In this document: positions 21,049 through 29,820 of the stretch, piece after piece
How positions within the stretch are numbered: the first letter of the stretch is position 1
Layout: each line of letters opens with the position of its first letter
NCBI RefSeq assembly: GCF_002214585.1
Contig: NZ_CP014862.1
Location: forward strand, 62,001 to 126,000
Source of the DNA: Thermococcus profundus
GTDB lineage: Archaea > Methanobacteriota_B > Thermococci > Thermococcales > Thermococcaceae
Direction of reading: 5' to 3'
DNA length: 64,000 nt
The notes under the pieces: generated by a model
What the model saw: the letters and a program-made list of their open reading frames with translations, nothing else
Told to the model about the DNA's origin: nothing
Databases searched by the model: none
Made by a program: the position numbers and the translations under genes

Positions 21049-23010
21049 ATGAGTATATCTTGGGTTGCTTCTACTACGAATATACTTTGGATTGTAAGTG
21101 ATTTGGAACAGTACAAGGCTTGGTTAAGCAAGTTTCATGGGATAAACCTAGAGAACAATCAAAGTCTTGCTGACAATATTTTTCTTGGATATAAGTTCTT
21201 TTTTGATGTAGGATTTAGAGCTCTTATCGAAGACTTGGACTCTTATCCTTGGTTCAATGGAAACGATGAAATTTTCATGAGAGCTTGGACCCGAGGTGTT
21301 TATTTAGATGAAATCCCTAACAGCTCGGAATATGTTGTTTTTCTTAAAAACTTGTGGTATAAGAACTTAGAAAAGGTGCTATTGGCCAAAAATTGGGAAT
21401 CTCTTGAGAAAAGGTTAAAATACTTCCGAAAAAACGTCCTGTCGAGATTTTTTAAAGTGCTTGAATGTTGTATAACACCGAAGTCTCCATTTACTCGGGA
21501 CCAACTATACCGTTTGTGGGCTATGGACGATGCTCTTGTTAGATATGTAGATTCCCAAATGGGTCATCCCAAAGCATACATTGATATTCTGATCCCAACT
21601 ACAAGTAAATATTACAGGAATAACAAAAATTACTTGGTCTCAGTTTTTCAAGGCTATGTTTATACCCTCCAATATTTGTGGTATTCAATACTCGATAAGG
21701 AACAATTTCTGAGGATTCCACATCTAAATGAAATGCATATTGCAGATAAAGTGTTTGGAAAGGAAGTATTAAGAGAATTAGGTGGATGGCTACCAGAAGA
21801 GGAGTTTAAAATAAGGCAGACTGAATTTGAGCGTTATATAAAATGGAAAAGCCTAGATCGTTTTTTTGGAATTTTGAATATGCATCTTGTTAGGAAGCTT
21901 GAAAAAGAGTACGGGATCCGAATTAGTCCCTCTAATGGAGAGATATTTGAACTGCATTGTAAATGTAACCCCCGAGAGATCCTTAAAAAGTTCTATTCCA
22001 CACCATTCCCTGAGCCCAATTTCATGAGTCTTAGCAATAATCCAGATAAAACTATGAACTATGAAGATTGGAAGAAGTATTTAAATGTAAAATTTCTATG
22101 GTATCCCTTGGATGTTCTTAGCTCTGGAGCTGGTGGTACATTTAATGGAGCAGCTGCGCTTATATACCTTCTTTCAGGTATTTGTGAATTTAAGAAAGAG
22201 CATGGGATTAAGGATCCTACTCGAGTCCTACGAATAAAACACAGAGAATATTTTGAAGATAAATTGATTGGTCATAGGATATCATACGCTCTCTTGGTAG
22301 AGGCCTTCGGAGAACTTTACTCTCATCCCGGCTGGATTGTTTTTTATGACGTGGGGACTGATTTTTCAGGTACAGGAGGTTCTTGGTATTATTCTGTAGA
22401 AGAGGTAATTAAGAAGTATCATCAAATGCTGAAAATCGACGAAATTATTGTGCCTGAAATGATTTTTAGAAAGTATCTAGTTGATGAATCGATACGTGAA
22501 GTTTCAAAGGAGCATCTTCAAATAGAAGAACTGAAAAAGAAGGTCTTAAGTTGTGAAAATCTGCTTAAAGGAACAGAAGAAGCCCTATCTGTATGCAGAG
22601 GATTACTCCCGGAGCTCATTGTCTATCTTCTAATAAATTCTGAGGAACTACCCATCAAAACTCTGAAAAACGTAAAATGGCGCGCTAAGGTCCGAGGAGA
22701 AGAAATAGACGTATTGGCAATCGATGAGATAGGGAGACCCCATGTTTTTGAATGTAAGTTTGATGTCCACAAAGAAGAGTTTGAGTCGATAGTACAACAG
22801 TTAGAGAGAAAAAAGATGGCTATAAGAGATGCATACAAAAAACTGCCTGTTCTCTATTTGATCTTTCTTTTCAACAAAAACAATTATGATTTAACACCCC
22901 TCACTAAACATGACATCAATGTTATAACATTGGAGAGAGAGCTTAGAAAGTATTTAGGCATTGGAACTATTGATAAGCTGTTGAATATGAACAAAACATC
23001 CCTTGATTGA
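21049..23010 (+). CDS. AT-rich orphan protein with C-terminal PD-(D/E)XK nuclease-like domain
   Basis: About 653 residues. I do not recognise the first 500, which are rich in aromatic and charged residues and look globular and soluble. A charged helix (about 485-515) leads to a C-terminal segment with GEEIDVLAIDEIGRP then HVFECKFD: Asp554, Glu568 and Lys570 fit the D-(x)n-E-x-K core of PD-(D/E)XK nucleases, also used by restriction and CRISPR-associated nucleases. Codon use and base composition are much more AT-rich than the neighbours, a sign of transfer. Start ATG 21049 is spaced eight bases from GGAGG; ATGs at 21022 and 21043 are alternatives. No partner gene lies beside it. Confidence 0.7.
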   Translation: MSISWVASTTNILWIVSDLEQYKAWLSKFHGINLENNQSLADNIFLGYKFFFDVGFRALIEDLDSYPWFNGNDEIFMRAWTRGVYLDEIPNSSEYVVFLKNLWYKNLEKVLLAKNWESLEKRLKYFRKNVLSRFFKVLECCITPKSPFTRDQLYRLWAMDDALVRYVDSQMGHPKAYIDILIPTTSKYYRNNKNYLVSVFQGYVYTLQYLWYSILDKEQFLRIPHLNEMHIADKVFGKEVLRELGGWLPEEEFKIRQTEFERYIKWKSLDRFFGILNMHLVRKLEKEYGIRISPSNGEIFELHCKCNPREILKKFYSTPFPEPNFMSLSNNPDKTMNYEDWKKYLNVKFLWYPLDVLSSGAGGTFNGAAALIYLLSGICEFKKEHGIKDPTRVLRIKHREYFEDKLIGHRISYALLVEAFGELYSHPGWIVFYDVGTDFSGTGGSWYYSVEEVIKKYHQMLKIDEIIVPEMIFRKYLVDESIREVSKEHLQIEELKKKVLSCENLLKGTEEALSVCRGLLPELIVYLLINSEELPIKTLKNVKWRAKVRGEEIDVLAIDEIGRPHVFECKFDVHKEEFESIVQQLERKKMAIRDAYKKLPVLYLIFLFNKNNYDLTPLTKHDINVITLERELRKYLGIGTIDKLLNMNKTSLD

Positions 23011-23190
23011 AATATCTGGTAACAACTTATTTTAATCCCATCTTTCCTACTCTTAATGCCCGATGACGATGGATCAACCGGCTGAGCCGTGATGACCAGT
23101 CCAGGAATCCGAGGGCTGCATATGCACCTACATAACCACTTACAAAAAAGGTACTTATATTCGCTCACCGTCGGTTCTTACGGTGGAAGC

Positions 23191-23652
23191 ATGACCCCAG
23201 TCAAGGCGATACTCTCAATGCTGGCCCAAGCTCAGTTTGAGACCTCAGGCTCACCGAGTTCCCCCACCCCCCACTTTGGGTACTTCAACATAGTGGGCTC
23301 CCGGGAGGCCGTTCCAGAGAGGGACGCCCTTTTGATTACGAGGCCGGGCGAGAGAGACCCTCCGGGTTGGGACGTCATTCTGGTGAGCACCGTCCCCGGC
23401 TTCATCGGCCCCCGGGAGCTCCCGAAGCTCCTTCACGAGATACTGGAGAGGCTCAGGGAGAATCCCAACAAAGCTGTAGTCCTGGAGTGCCCCGAGTACC
23501 TGGCAGTCTACAACGGGTTCGAGAGCTTTCTGAAGTTCCTCCACACGCTCAGGGATTACATCCTCATGAGCGGGGGAAGGCTCTATTTGATCACCGACCC
23601 CGCCTCCTGGGACGAGCGTCAGTTCGCCCTCCTGAAGAGGATCGAAGGTTAA
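23191..23652 (+). CDS. DUF835 domain protein
   Basis: A 153-residue protein, almost all of it a DUF835 domain (LITRPGERDPPGW, then CPEYLAVYNGFESFLKFLH and GGRLYLITDPASWDERQFALL). The domain occurs in archaeal signalling proteins and resembles a P-loop-less RecA/KaiC-like fold; no enzyme activity is known. The ATG at 23191 follows GGTGG. Its 3' end overlaps the opposing small gene by 62 bases. A TATA-like ACTTATATT lies about 35 bases upstream. Confidence 0.78.
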   Translation: MTPVKAILSMLAQAQFETSGSPSSPTPHFGYFNIVGSREAVPERDALLITRPGERDPPGWDVILVSTVPGFIGPRELPKLLHEILERLRENPNKAVVLECPEYLAVYNGFESFLKFLHTLRDYILMSGGRLYLITDPASWDERQFALLKRIEG

Positions 23653-23938
23653 TCCACCTATCGAGCCTGACGGGATTCCTTCTGATCTCCCTCAGCGTGA
23701 GAACGTAGAGGTTTCTCCCATCCACAGAGCGCTTTATCCTAACCTCCCCTTTCTCCTCCAGGAGGTGGAGGGCGTCCTTCACAAAACCCGGCTTGAGGCC
23801 CAGCTCTCTAACCTTCTCCCAGAACGGTTCGGCGAGGGAATGCTTAGATGCTACTCGAACCAGCTCCCTGGCCAGCTCCAGTTTTCGGTCACCCCTGGCC
23901 ACGGCGTATGCCTTCGAGAGAGCCTTTAAGTTCCCCAC
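23591..23938 (-). CDS. Small winged-helix-like protein
   Basis: A 115-residue basic protein. Residues 45-90 look like the recognition helix and wing of a winged-helix domain (LKPGFVKDALHLLEEKGEVRIKRSVDGRNLYVLT). The last 20 residues are Arg-rich. Its 3' end overlaps the DUF835 gene by 62 bases in the opposite direction. A good reverse-strand TATA box (GTTTTATATAC, 23968-23978) about 30 bases ahead of the start supports a real, leaderless gene. Probably a DNA-binding regulator; target unknown. Confidence 0.6.
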   Translation of the reverse strand: MGNLKALSKAYAVARGDRKLELARELVRVASKHSLAEPFWEKVRELGLKPGFVKDALHLLEEKGEVRIKRSVDGRNLYVLTLREIRRNPVRLDRWINLRSSSGGRTDARPRRRGR

Positions 23939-24055
23939 GACCCGGCACCGTTAACAGTTGGCACAGGGTATATAAAACGATTTTCCGGACGGTGCAAACT
24001 TAAATAGTGCAAACCTTTTAAACTCTTAGGAGTATACAGGGTACAGGCGGTAAGA

Positions 24056-25417
24056 ATGGGAAAGGTTAAGGGCCCCCTCATCCTCCTAGTCATGCTTCTC
24101 CTGCTGGCATCTTCTTCCCTGGTCTCAGCCGGCGGAAGCGAGAAAAAGGTCTACGTGGCCAAGTTCGAGGGAGTTATAACGAGCTATTCCGCCGACCAGT
24201 TCTCCAGGTACATAGACGCCGCGGAGAGGGGAAACGCAGAGGCCCTCATAATAGAGATCGACACCCCAGGAGGAAGCGGGGAGGCTATGCAGGAGATAAT
24301 CCAGAGGATAAAGGAATCCACCGTTCCGGTTATCATCTACGTCTATCCCCCAGGAGCGATAGCAGCCTCAGCCGGAACCTACATCGCCCTCGGATCCCAT
24401 CTTGTAGCGATGGCCCCATCGACCAGCATCGGCGCCTGCGAACCCATCATGGGCTACTCAGCCAACGGAAGCATAGTAAAGGCTCCGGAGAAGATCCGGA
24501 ACTTCTACATTGCATACATCAAGAGCCTCGCCGAAGCCAGCGGGAGGAACATGACCGCGGCAGAGAAGTTCATAACGGAGGATCTCAGCCTGACGCCGGA
24601 GGAGGCCATGAAGGCCCACGTCATCGAAATTACTGCCTACGACGTTAACGATCTCCTCAAAAAGGCGAACGGGATGAAGACCAAGATCCCGGTCAAGGGA
24701 AGGGGCTACGTTACTCTCAACTTCACGGACGTTAAGATCGTGACGCTCGAGCCGTCCTTCAAGGACGAGGTGGTGCGCTACATCTCGGATCCGACCGTAG
24801 CGTACGTTCTCATAAACATAGGAATCCTCGGCCTCATATTCGGCTTCCTAACGCCGGGATGGCACGTTCCGGAAACAGTCGGGGCGATACTCCTAGTGCT
24901 CGGCCTCATAGGTCTCGGCTACTTCGGCTACAACGCGGCAGGCTTGATTCTGGTATTCCTCTCGATAATATTCTTCATAGCGGAGGCTCTGACTCCAACT
25001 TTCGGCCTCTTCACGGTGGCGGGGGTTGTAACGATGGTCATAGGGGGAATCCTGCTCTTCGGGGGCGGCAACGAGTACCTCATTCAGACCTCAACTTTCT
25101 CGACCCTAAGGATCATCATAATAGTCATCACGCTCCTTCTCGGCCTGTTCTTCGCCTTCGGAGTTGCTGCGGTCGTGAGGGACAGAAGAAGAAAAGCCCA
25201 AACCGGAAAAGAGGAGATGATAGGCGAGGTCGGGAAGGTGGTTCAGGAGCTCAATCCCGAGGGAATGATAAAGATCAGGGGCGAACTCTGGAAGGCCGAG
25301 AGCAAAACCCGGGAACCGATAAAGGTCGGGGAAAACGTCCGGGTCGTTGGAATGAGGGGATTGACTCTCATAGTCGTAAAGGAGGGGGCCAGCCCCGATG
25401 AAGGAAAGGAGGTGTGA
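24056..25417 (+). CDS. nfeD: NfeD-family membrane serine protease (ClpP class)
   Basis: A 453-residue protein. A signal peptide is followed by a ClpP-like protease domain with Ser105 (AASAGTY) and Lys146, the Ser-Lys dyad positions of the Pyrococcus enzyme PH1510, then four membrane helices (about 240-370) and a C-terminal OB-fold NfeD domain. The Pyrococcus homologue cleaves the C-terminal hydrophobic part of its stomatin partner. The stomatin gene follows by three bases, so the pair is an operon. Located in the membrane with the protease domain outside. Confidence 0.95.
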   Translation: MGKVKGPLILLVMLLLLASSSLVSAGGSEKKVYVAKFEGVITSYSADQFSRYIDAAERGNAEALIIEIDTPGGSGEAMQEIIQRIKESTVPVIIYVYPPGAIAASAGTYIALGSHLVAMAPSTSIGACEPIMGYSANGSIVKAPEKIRNFYIAYIKSLAEASGRNMTAAEKFITEDLSLTPEEAMKAHVIEITAYDVNDLLKKANGMKTKIPVKGRGYVTLNFTDVKIVTLEPSFKDEVVRYISDPTVAYVLINIGILGLIFGFLTPGWHVPETVGAILLVLGLIGLGYFGYNAAGLILVFLSIIFFIAEALTPTFGLFTVAGVVTMVIGGILLFGGGNEYLIQTSTFSTLRIIIIVITLLLGLFFAFGVAAVVRDRRRKAQTGKEEMIGEVGKVVQELNPEGMIKIRGELWKAESKTREPIKVGENVRVVGMRGLTLIVVKEGASPDEGKEV

Positions 25418-25420
25418 TGT

Positions 25421-26227
25421 ATGGCAGGCATAGGAACGATTGTTTTGGGAATAGTTTTGCTTTTTGTTTTGACGATTCTGGCAAGCGCGATAAAGATAGT
25501 GAAGGAATATGAAAGGGCAGTGATCTTCAGGCTCGGTAGGGTAGTTGGAGCAAGGGGGCCGGGACTGTTCTTCATCATACCTATCTTCGAAAAGGCGTAC
25601 ATAGTTGACCTGCGCACCCGCGTCCTCGACGTTCCGGTTCAGGAGACCATAACGAAAGATAACGTTCCGGTCAAGGTGAACGCGGTAGTGTACTTCCGCG
25701 TAGTCGATCCAGTCAAGGCCGTTACGCAGGTGGCCAACTACATAATGGCGACCAGCCAGATAGCACAGACAACGCTGAGGAGCGTTATAGGTCAGGCCCA
25801 CCTCGATGAGCTCCTGAGCGAAAGGGAGAAGCTCAACATGGAGCTTCAGAAGATCATCGACGAGGCAACCGATCCCTGGGGAATTAAAGTCTCTACCGTC
25901 GAGATAAAGGACGTTGAACTGCCAGCTGGAATGCAGAGGGCGATGGCTAAGCAGGCCGAGGCCGAGCGTGAGAGGAGGGCGAGGATAACGCTGGCAGAGG
26001 CAGAGAGACAGGCGGCAGAGAAGCTTAGAGAGGCCGCTGAGATCATCAGCGAGCACCCAATGGCCCTCCAGCTTAGAACCCTTCAGACAATAAGCGACGT
26101 GGCCAGCGACAAGAGCAACGTTATCGTCCTGCCGCTCCCGATGGAGATGCTCAAGCTCTTCAAGAGCTTTGCAGAGGCGGGAGAAGCCGTTAAAAAGCTC
26201 ACCAAAGAGAAAGGGGCCTCCGAGTGA
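25421..26227 (+). CDS. Stomatin/slipin-like (SPFH) membrane protein
   Basis: A 268-residue protein. An N-terminal membrane helix (1-25) is followed by an SPFH/band-7 domain ([23 protein letters not shown] onwards) and a long Ala/Glu/Arg coiled coil (about 175-215), then a hydrophobic C-terminal patch. This is the partner of the NfeD protease; the archaeal pair is thought to act in membrane quality control. Its ribosome site GGAGGTG overlaps the end of nfeD. A T-rich stretch after the stop (26237-26252) is a likely terminator. Confidence 0.95.
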   Translation: MAGIGTIVLGIVLLFVLTILASAIKIVKEYERAVIFRLGRVVGARGPGLFFIIPIFEKAYIVDLRTRVLDVPVQETITKDNVPVKVNAVVYFRVVDPVKAVTQVANYIMATSQIAQTTLRSVIGQAHLDELLSEREKLNMELQKIIDEATDPWGIKVSTVEIKDVELPAGMQRAMAKQAEAERERRARITLAEAERQAAEKLREAAEIISEHPMALQLRTLQTISDVASDKSNVIVLPLPMEMLKLFKSFAEAGEAVKKLTKEKGASE

Positions 26228-26257
26228 GGCCGCTACTTTTTTAAACTCTTTTCTGTC

Positions 26258-26275
26258 AATCTGAGCTGTCAGATT
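26258..26275. promoter_or_regulatory. Inverted repeat ahead of pyrE
   Basis: AATCTGA, four bases, TCAGATT: a perfect seven-base inverted repeat just upstream of the TATA-like ATTTAAAC at 26282-26289 and 29 bases before the PyrE start. It could bind a regulator or be part of the stomatin gene's 3' hairpin; the sequence cannot decide. Confidence 0.35.
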
Positions 26276-26303
26276 TGGAATGATTTAAACGGGTGTGTTG
26301 ATC

Positions 26304-26867
26304 ATGGACGAGAGGGAGGCGCTCATAGAGAAGATGTTCAAGGCAGGGGCCGTTCTCTTTGGGCACTTCGTCCTGGCCTCCGGGAAGGAGAGCAGTTATT
26401 ACATCAACGTCAAGAGGGTAATAACCCATCCAGAGGCCTTAAGGCTGATAGCGAGGCTAATGGCAAAAAAGGCCATGGAGATGGGGATAGAGTTCAGCAG
26501 GGTAGCCGGTCCCGAACTCGGTGCCGTTCCAATAGCGACGGCGCTCTCGCTTGAAACCAACAGATCCCTCGTCGTAGTGCGAAAAAAACCCAAGGGATAC
26601 GGGACGAACAGCCAGATTGAAGGGGAAGTGGAGGAAGGTGATAAAATCCTCCTCGTGGAGGACGTCACAACAACCGGGGGGAGTGTTTTAAAGGCCGCAG
26701 AAGTCCTGGAATCGCTGGGAGCGGAGATAGCGGGGATAGCAGTGGTCGTTGACCGTGAAGAGGGGGCAGAGGAGAGAATAACGTCGAAAGGCTACAAATT
26801 CCTTCCAATACTCCGGGTTTCGGAGCTCCTGGCCAAGAAACCTACTCCCAGTGGAGATAGGGATTGA
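26304..26867 (+). CDS. pyrE: Orotate phosphoribosyltransferase
   Basis: A 187-residue enzyme that joins orotate and PRPP to give OMP in pyrimidine synthesis. It shows KESSYYINVK at the N terminus (orotate site), the flexible loop VRKKPKGYGT and the PRPP-binding motif LLVEDVTTTGGS. ATG 26304 gives the standard N terminus; GTG 26295 would add three residues. A close TATA element suggests a leaderless message. Its last 26 bases overlap the opposing ParA-like gene. Confidence 0.95.
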   Translation: MDEREALIEKMFKAGAVLFGHFVLASGKESSYYINVKRVITHPEALRLIARLMAKKAMEMGIEFSRVAGPELGAVPIATALSLETNRSLVVVRKKPKGYGTNSQIEGEVEEGDKILLVEDVTTTGGSVLKAAEVLESLGAEIAGIAVVVDREEGAEERITSKGYKFLPILRVSELLAKKPTPSGDRD

Positions 26868-27678
26868 GAAACTCCCTGACCGTCCGGAAGAGAGACTGAA
26901 AAAAGCCCTCTTGCTTTTCTACTTTCCGCCCAAACATCCACTTTACGAGGTTCTCGCCTGCCTCCTGGATGTCGACAGAGGCCCTGCACTTTGGGTATGC
27001 CTCAACGACGGGCAATCCCTCGTTCAGGGCCATTGGGACCCTCTCGTCGAGGGCAACCACGCCAAGAACGGGAACCCCGATGGACCCTTCAACTAGCTCG
27101 ATAACACCACCAATCTCGGCCCTAGCCTCCCTGACCTTGTTGAGTATCACGCCGACTTTAAGACCGAACTCGTCCCCTATGGCCTTCAGCTTGACGACCT
27201 CGTTCTCTATCATCCTCTCGACGGAGTATATGGGTGACCGTTCAAGCTCGACTATTATGAGCTGGTAATCAACAAGGTTGAACGTCGAGAGGGTATCGAA
27301 GGGTATTCCAACTGGGGAATCCACTATGATGATATCGTACCGCTTTTTGAACTCCCAGACCACCCTCGCCAGCTGGCGGTGATCCAAGTTGAGAACATCG
27401 TAGAGGTTAGGACTGCCAGGGACGATGTAGACTCCAGTCCGCTCATCATGGTAGACGGCTTTGAACGGGTTAAGGGAGGGATCCTTCAGAACATCGTGGA
27501 GGCTTATTCTAGGAAGGTACAGCCCAAAATGGAAGCCCAGCTTGGGAAGGTAGAGGTCACCGTCAACGGTCAGAACGTCCCTCTGAAGGCGCTTCCTAAA
27601 ATAGACGGCTAGGTTAGAGGTCATGGTGGTCTTTCCAGCGCCCCCTCTACCTGTAATGACAATGCCGGGCGTTCGCAT
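26842..27678 (-). CDS. ParA/MinD-family P-loop ATPase
   Basis: A 278-residue ATPase. It has a deviant Walker A, GRGGAGKTT, with the signature lysine replaced in the first position (GR rather than GKGG), a switch I DGD, and the Walker B-like IIIVDSPVG. The C-terminal segment (GRKVEKQEGFFQSLFRTVREFLNPYLHW) is amphipathic and could bind the membrane as MinD does. MinD/ParA relatives place proteins or DNA in the cell. No ParB or MinE partner is adjacent. The gene converges on pyrE with a 26-base overlap. Confidence 0.8.
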   Translation of the reverse strand: MRTPGIVITGRGGAGKTTMTSNLAVYFRKRLQRDVLTVDGDLYLPKLGFHFGLYLPRISLHDVLKDPSLNPFKAVYHDERTGVYIVPGSPNLYDVLNLDHRQLARVVWEFKKRYDIIIVDSPVGIPFDTLSTFNLVDYQLIIVELERSPIYSVERMIENEVVKLKAIGDEFGLKVGVILNKVREARAEIGGVIELVEGSIGVPVLGVVALDERVPMALNEGLPVVEAYPKCRASVDIQEAGENLVKWMFGRKVEKQEGFFQSLFRTVREFLNPYLHWE

Positions 27679-27741
27679 CCCCCCGGGTTCTGATTTAAAC
27701 TCCGAAGAAATGATACCGCACGGGCAAAATAAAATTGGCGA

Positions 27742-27957
27742 TCAAACGAAATCCTCAAGGGTCTTGGCCTTCACCATGATGTGGGCTTTCTCGGTCCCGT
27801 AGAACACCTCAACCAGACCGTCTGACTCAAGGGCTTTAACAGTCGAGAGCAGCGTTGGCATAGGGGTATCAAGCTCAGAACTCAAGTGCTGAAGTGCCAC
27901 CGCCTTCTTTTTAGTCGCCAAGACTTTGTACACAAAATCCTTGCTCCTTCCGAACAT
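27742..27957 (-). CDS. Small winged-helix regulator
   Basis: A 71-residue protein that is essentially one winged-helix domain (KAVALQHLSSELDTPMPTLLSTVKALESDGLVEVFYG), similar in style to small archaeal TrmB/MarR-like regulators. A reverse-strand TATA box (GTTTATTTA, 27991-27999) lies upstream, with the palindrome GAGTACGTACTC between it and the start, the position expected for an auto-repressor. It is divergent from the methyltransferase gene. Target genes unknown. Confidence 0.65.
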   Translation of the reverse strand: MFGRSKDFVYKVLATKKKAVALQHLSSELDTPMPTLLSTVKALESDGLVEVFYGTEKAHIMVKAKTLEDFV

Positions 27958-27974
27958 CGGGAGAGCACCAAAGG

Positions 27975-27986
27975 GAGTACGTACTC
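27975..27986. promoter_or_regulatory. Palindrome GAGTACGTACTC, probable operator
   Basis: A perfect 12-base palindrome between the TATA box and the start of the small winged-helix gene. Binding there would block transcription initiation, so autoregulation by the gene product is likely but untested. Confidence 0.5.
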
Positions 27987-28013
27987 AACATAAATAAACT
28001 TTATTGACCAAAA

Positions 28014-28030
28014 ATCGTCACCGTGACGAT
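28014..28030. promoter_or_regulatory. 17-bp palindrome ATCGTCAC-C-GTGACGAT
   Basis: Two perfect eight-base arms around a single C, placed between the divergent promoters of the small regulator and the methyltransferase gene. It sits nine bases upstream of the methyltransferase TATA box, where an activator or a repressor could act. Its arms are unrelated to GAGTACGTACTC, so it probably has a different binding protein. Confidence 0.5.
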
Positions 28031-28038
28031 GGCAATAG

Positions 28039-28047
28039 TTTATAAAC
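28039..28047 (+). promoter_or_regulatory. TATA box of the m5U methyltransferase gene
   Basis: TTTATAAAC lies about 25 bases ahead of the ATG at 28069. This predicts a transcript that starts at or very near the start codon (leaderless), which fits the lack of a clear ribosome site. Confidence 0.65.
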
Positions 28048-28068
28048 TTTTCCCGTCAAAAAGGGCCG

Positions 28069-29334
28069 ATGTCTGTGGAAGGAAGGGTGGAAAAACTCGA
28101 CGAGAACGGGCTCGGAGTCTTAAAAGCCGGTAGAAAAAAGGTGCTGGTGCCGTTCACGGCCCCGGGGGACAGGGTTAGGGTGAAGAAAACACGCAGAAAG
28201 AAGCGGAAAATAATAGCCGAAGAATTCGAGGTACTCGAGGCCAGCCCGATAAGGGGAAGCCCCAAGTGCCAATATTTCGGCCGCTGCGGCGGCTGTCTCC
28301 TTCAGCACCTGCCCTACGAAGAACAGATTAAGTTCAAGGAGTCAAAACTAGAGGCAATACTTGGTTTAGAGATCGATGTGGCTCCATCTCCAAGGATATT
28401 CGGGCATAGAAATCGCATAGATGTTGTCATTTCGACAAGAGGTATTGGGTTTAGGAGATACGGAACGTGGTGGGACGCCGTTGATATCGATGAATGCCCA
28501 GTCTTCGGCCAGTCCTCCGGCAGGGTTCTCAAATCCCTCAGGGAGTTCATAGAGGACAAAAAGCCGAGCCTCTACGAGATAAGGAAAAACCAGGGGTTCC
28601 TGAGGTACATCGTGATGAGGGAGGGCAAGTTCACGGGGGAGCTTATGGTGAACCTCGTGACCTCCGAGGGTGAGCTTCCCCAGGACTTCCCGGAGTACTT
28701 CGACTACGCTGACTCTATCTACTGGAGCGTTAACAGAACCCCAAGCGACGTCTCCTATGGGGATGTGGAGAGGTTCTGGAAGTCGGAGTTCATAAGAGAA
28801 CGGCTGGACGACGTTATATACTTAATCCACCCGAACAGCTTCTTCCAGACCAACAGTTATCAAGCGGTAAACCTGGTGAAGGCCGTCGCAAGGCTGGTGG
28901 AGGGAGAGAGAGTTCTCGACCTCTACGCTGGCGTCGGAACGTTTGGGATTTATCTTGCAAAGAGGGGCTTCAAAGTGGAGGGGATTGAAATAAACCCCTT
29001 CGCCGTTGAGATGGCACAGAGAAACGCGGAACTGAACGGGGTGGAGGCTGAATTCCGCATGGGGGCTGATAAGGATGTTGAGTCCCTGAAGGGGTACGAC
29101 ACAGTGGTTATAGACCCGCCCCGGGCAGGTCTCCACCCCAAACTCGTGAGGGGACTTCTCCGCGATGGTCCGGAGAACATTGTCTACGTGTCCTGCAACC
29201 CCAAGACCCTCGCCAGGGATCTTGGTGAACTCAAAAAGGCCTACTCAGTGGAGTCCGCAGTGGGGTTTGACATGTTCCCCCATACACCTCACGTGGAGGT
29301 TGTAGTTGAATTAAAACGTCAACAATCCCTTTGA
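28069..29334 (+). CDS. RNA (uracil-5-)-methyltransferase, TrmA/RlmD family
   Basis: A 421-residue enzyme that methylates C5 of uridine in RNA with SAM. It has an N-terminal TRAM RNA-binding domain, Fe-S cysteines in CQYFGRCGGCLLQH, the SAM motif VLDLYAGVGTFGIYLA, IDPPRAG with the catalytic region and the catalytic cysteine in YVSCNPKTLARD. Pyrococcus has two such paralogues, one for U54 of tRNA and one for rRNA, and sequence alone does not tell which this is. It is expressed from its own promoter, divergent from a small regulator. Confidence 0.92.
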   Translation: MSVEGRVEKLDENGLGVLKAGRKKVLVPFTAPGDRVRVKKTRRKKRKIIAEEFEVLEASPIRGSPKCQYFGRCGGCLLQHLPYEEQIKFKESKLEAILGLEIDVAPSPRIFGHRNRIDVVISTRGIGFRRYGTWWDAVDIDECPVFGQSSGRVLKSLREFIEDKKPSLYEIRKNQGFLRYIVMREGKFTGELMVNLVTSEGELPQDFPEYFDYADSIYWSVNRTPSDVSYGDVERFWKSEFIRERLDDVIYLIHPNSFFQTNSYQAVNLVKAVARLVEGERVLDLYAGVGTFGIYLAKRGFKVEGIEINPFAVEMAQRNAELNGVEAEFRMGADKDVESLKGYDTVVIDPPRAGLHPKLVRGLLRDGPENIVYVSCNPKTLARDLGELKKAYSVESAVGFDMFPHTPHVEVVVELKRQQSL

Positions 29335-29394
29335 AGAACCGCTAAGTTAATAAATCATAACACCATAGTTCGAGATTAGTTGGAGGTGAGTGAA

Positions 29395-29820
29395 TTGCTT
29401 GATGAAAGGGACAGGATCATAATTGAAATGCTGACCAAGGATGCCAGGACGCCTTTCACTGAGATAGCGAAGGTTCTGGGCATAAGCGAGACCGCAGTCA
29501 GAAAGCGCGTGAGGGCCCTGGAGGAATCCGGGGTTATAAAGCAGTACACCATCCTCATAGATCCGTCCAAGCTCGGATACAACCTCGTGAGCCTCACAGG
29601 GGTGGACACCCTCCCCGAGAAGATATTCGAGGTCGCGAGCAAGCTGAAGGAGTTCGAGTTCGTAAGGAACGTCTACCTGACCAGCGGCGACCACATGATA
29701 ATGGCAGAGGTATGGGCCAAGAACGGGGAGGACCTCTCCGACATAATCTCGAACAAAATCGGCAAGATCGATGGCGTTACCAAGGTCTGCCCCGCGATAA
29801 TACTCGAGAGGCTCAAGTGA
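29395..29820 (+). CDS. Lrp/AsnC-family regulator, LrpA type
   Basis: A 141-residue protein. The N-terminal helix-turn-helix ([26 protein letters not shown]) is followed by an alpha/beta RAM effector domain. Length and sequence closely match LrpA of Pyrococcus furiosus, an autorepressor that binds its own promoter. The start is TTG 29395, placed five bases after GGAGGTGA; no ATG fits. Its end overlaps the opposing ABC ATPase gene by eight bases. Confidence 0.88.
   Translation: MLDERDRIIIEMLTKDARTPFTEIAKVLGISETAVRKRVRALEESGVIKQYTILIDPSKLGYNLVSLTGVDTLPEKIFEVASKLKEFEFVRNVYLTSGDHMIMAEVWAKNGEDLSDIISNKIGKIDGVTKVCPAIILERLK

Noticed and set aside
25106-26056. A 316-residue reverse-strand frame opposite nfeD and the stomatin gene
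   Set aside because: Composition follows the forward codons, with no promoter or domain; it is a shadow.
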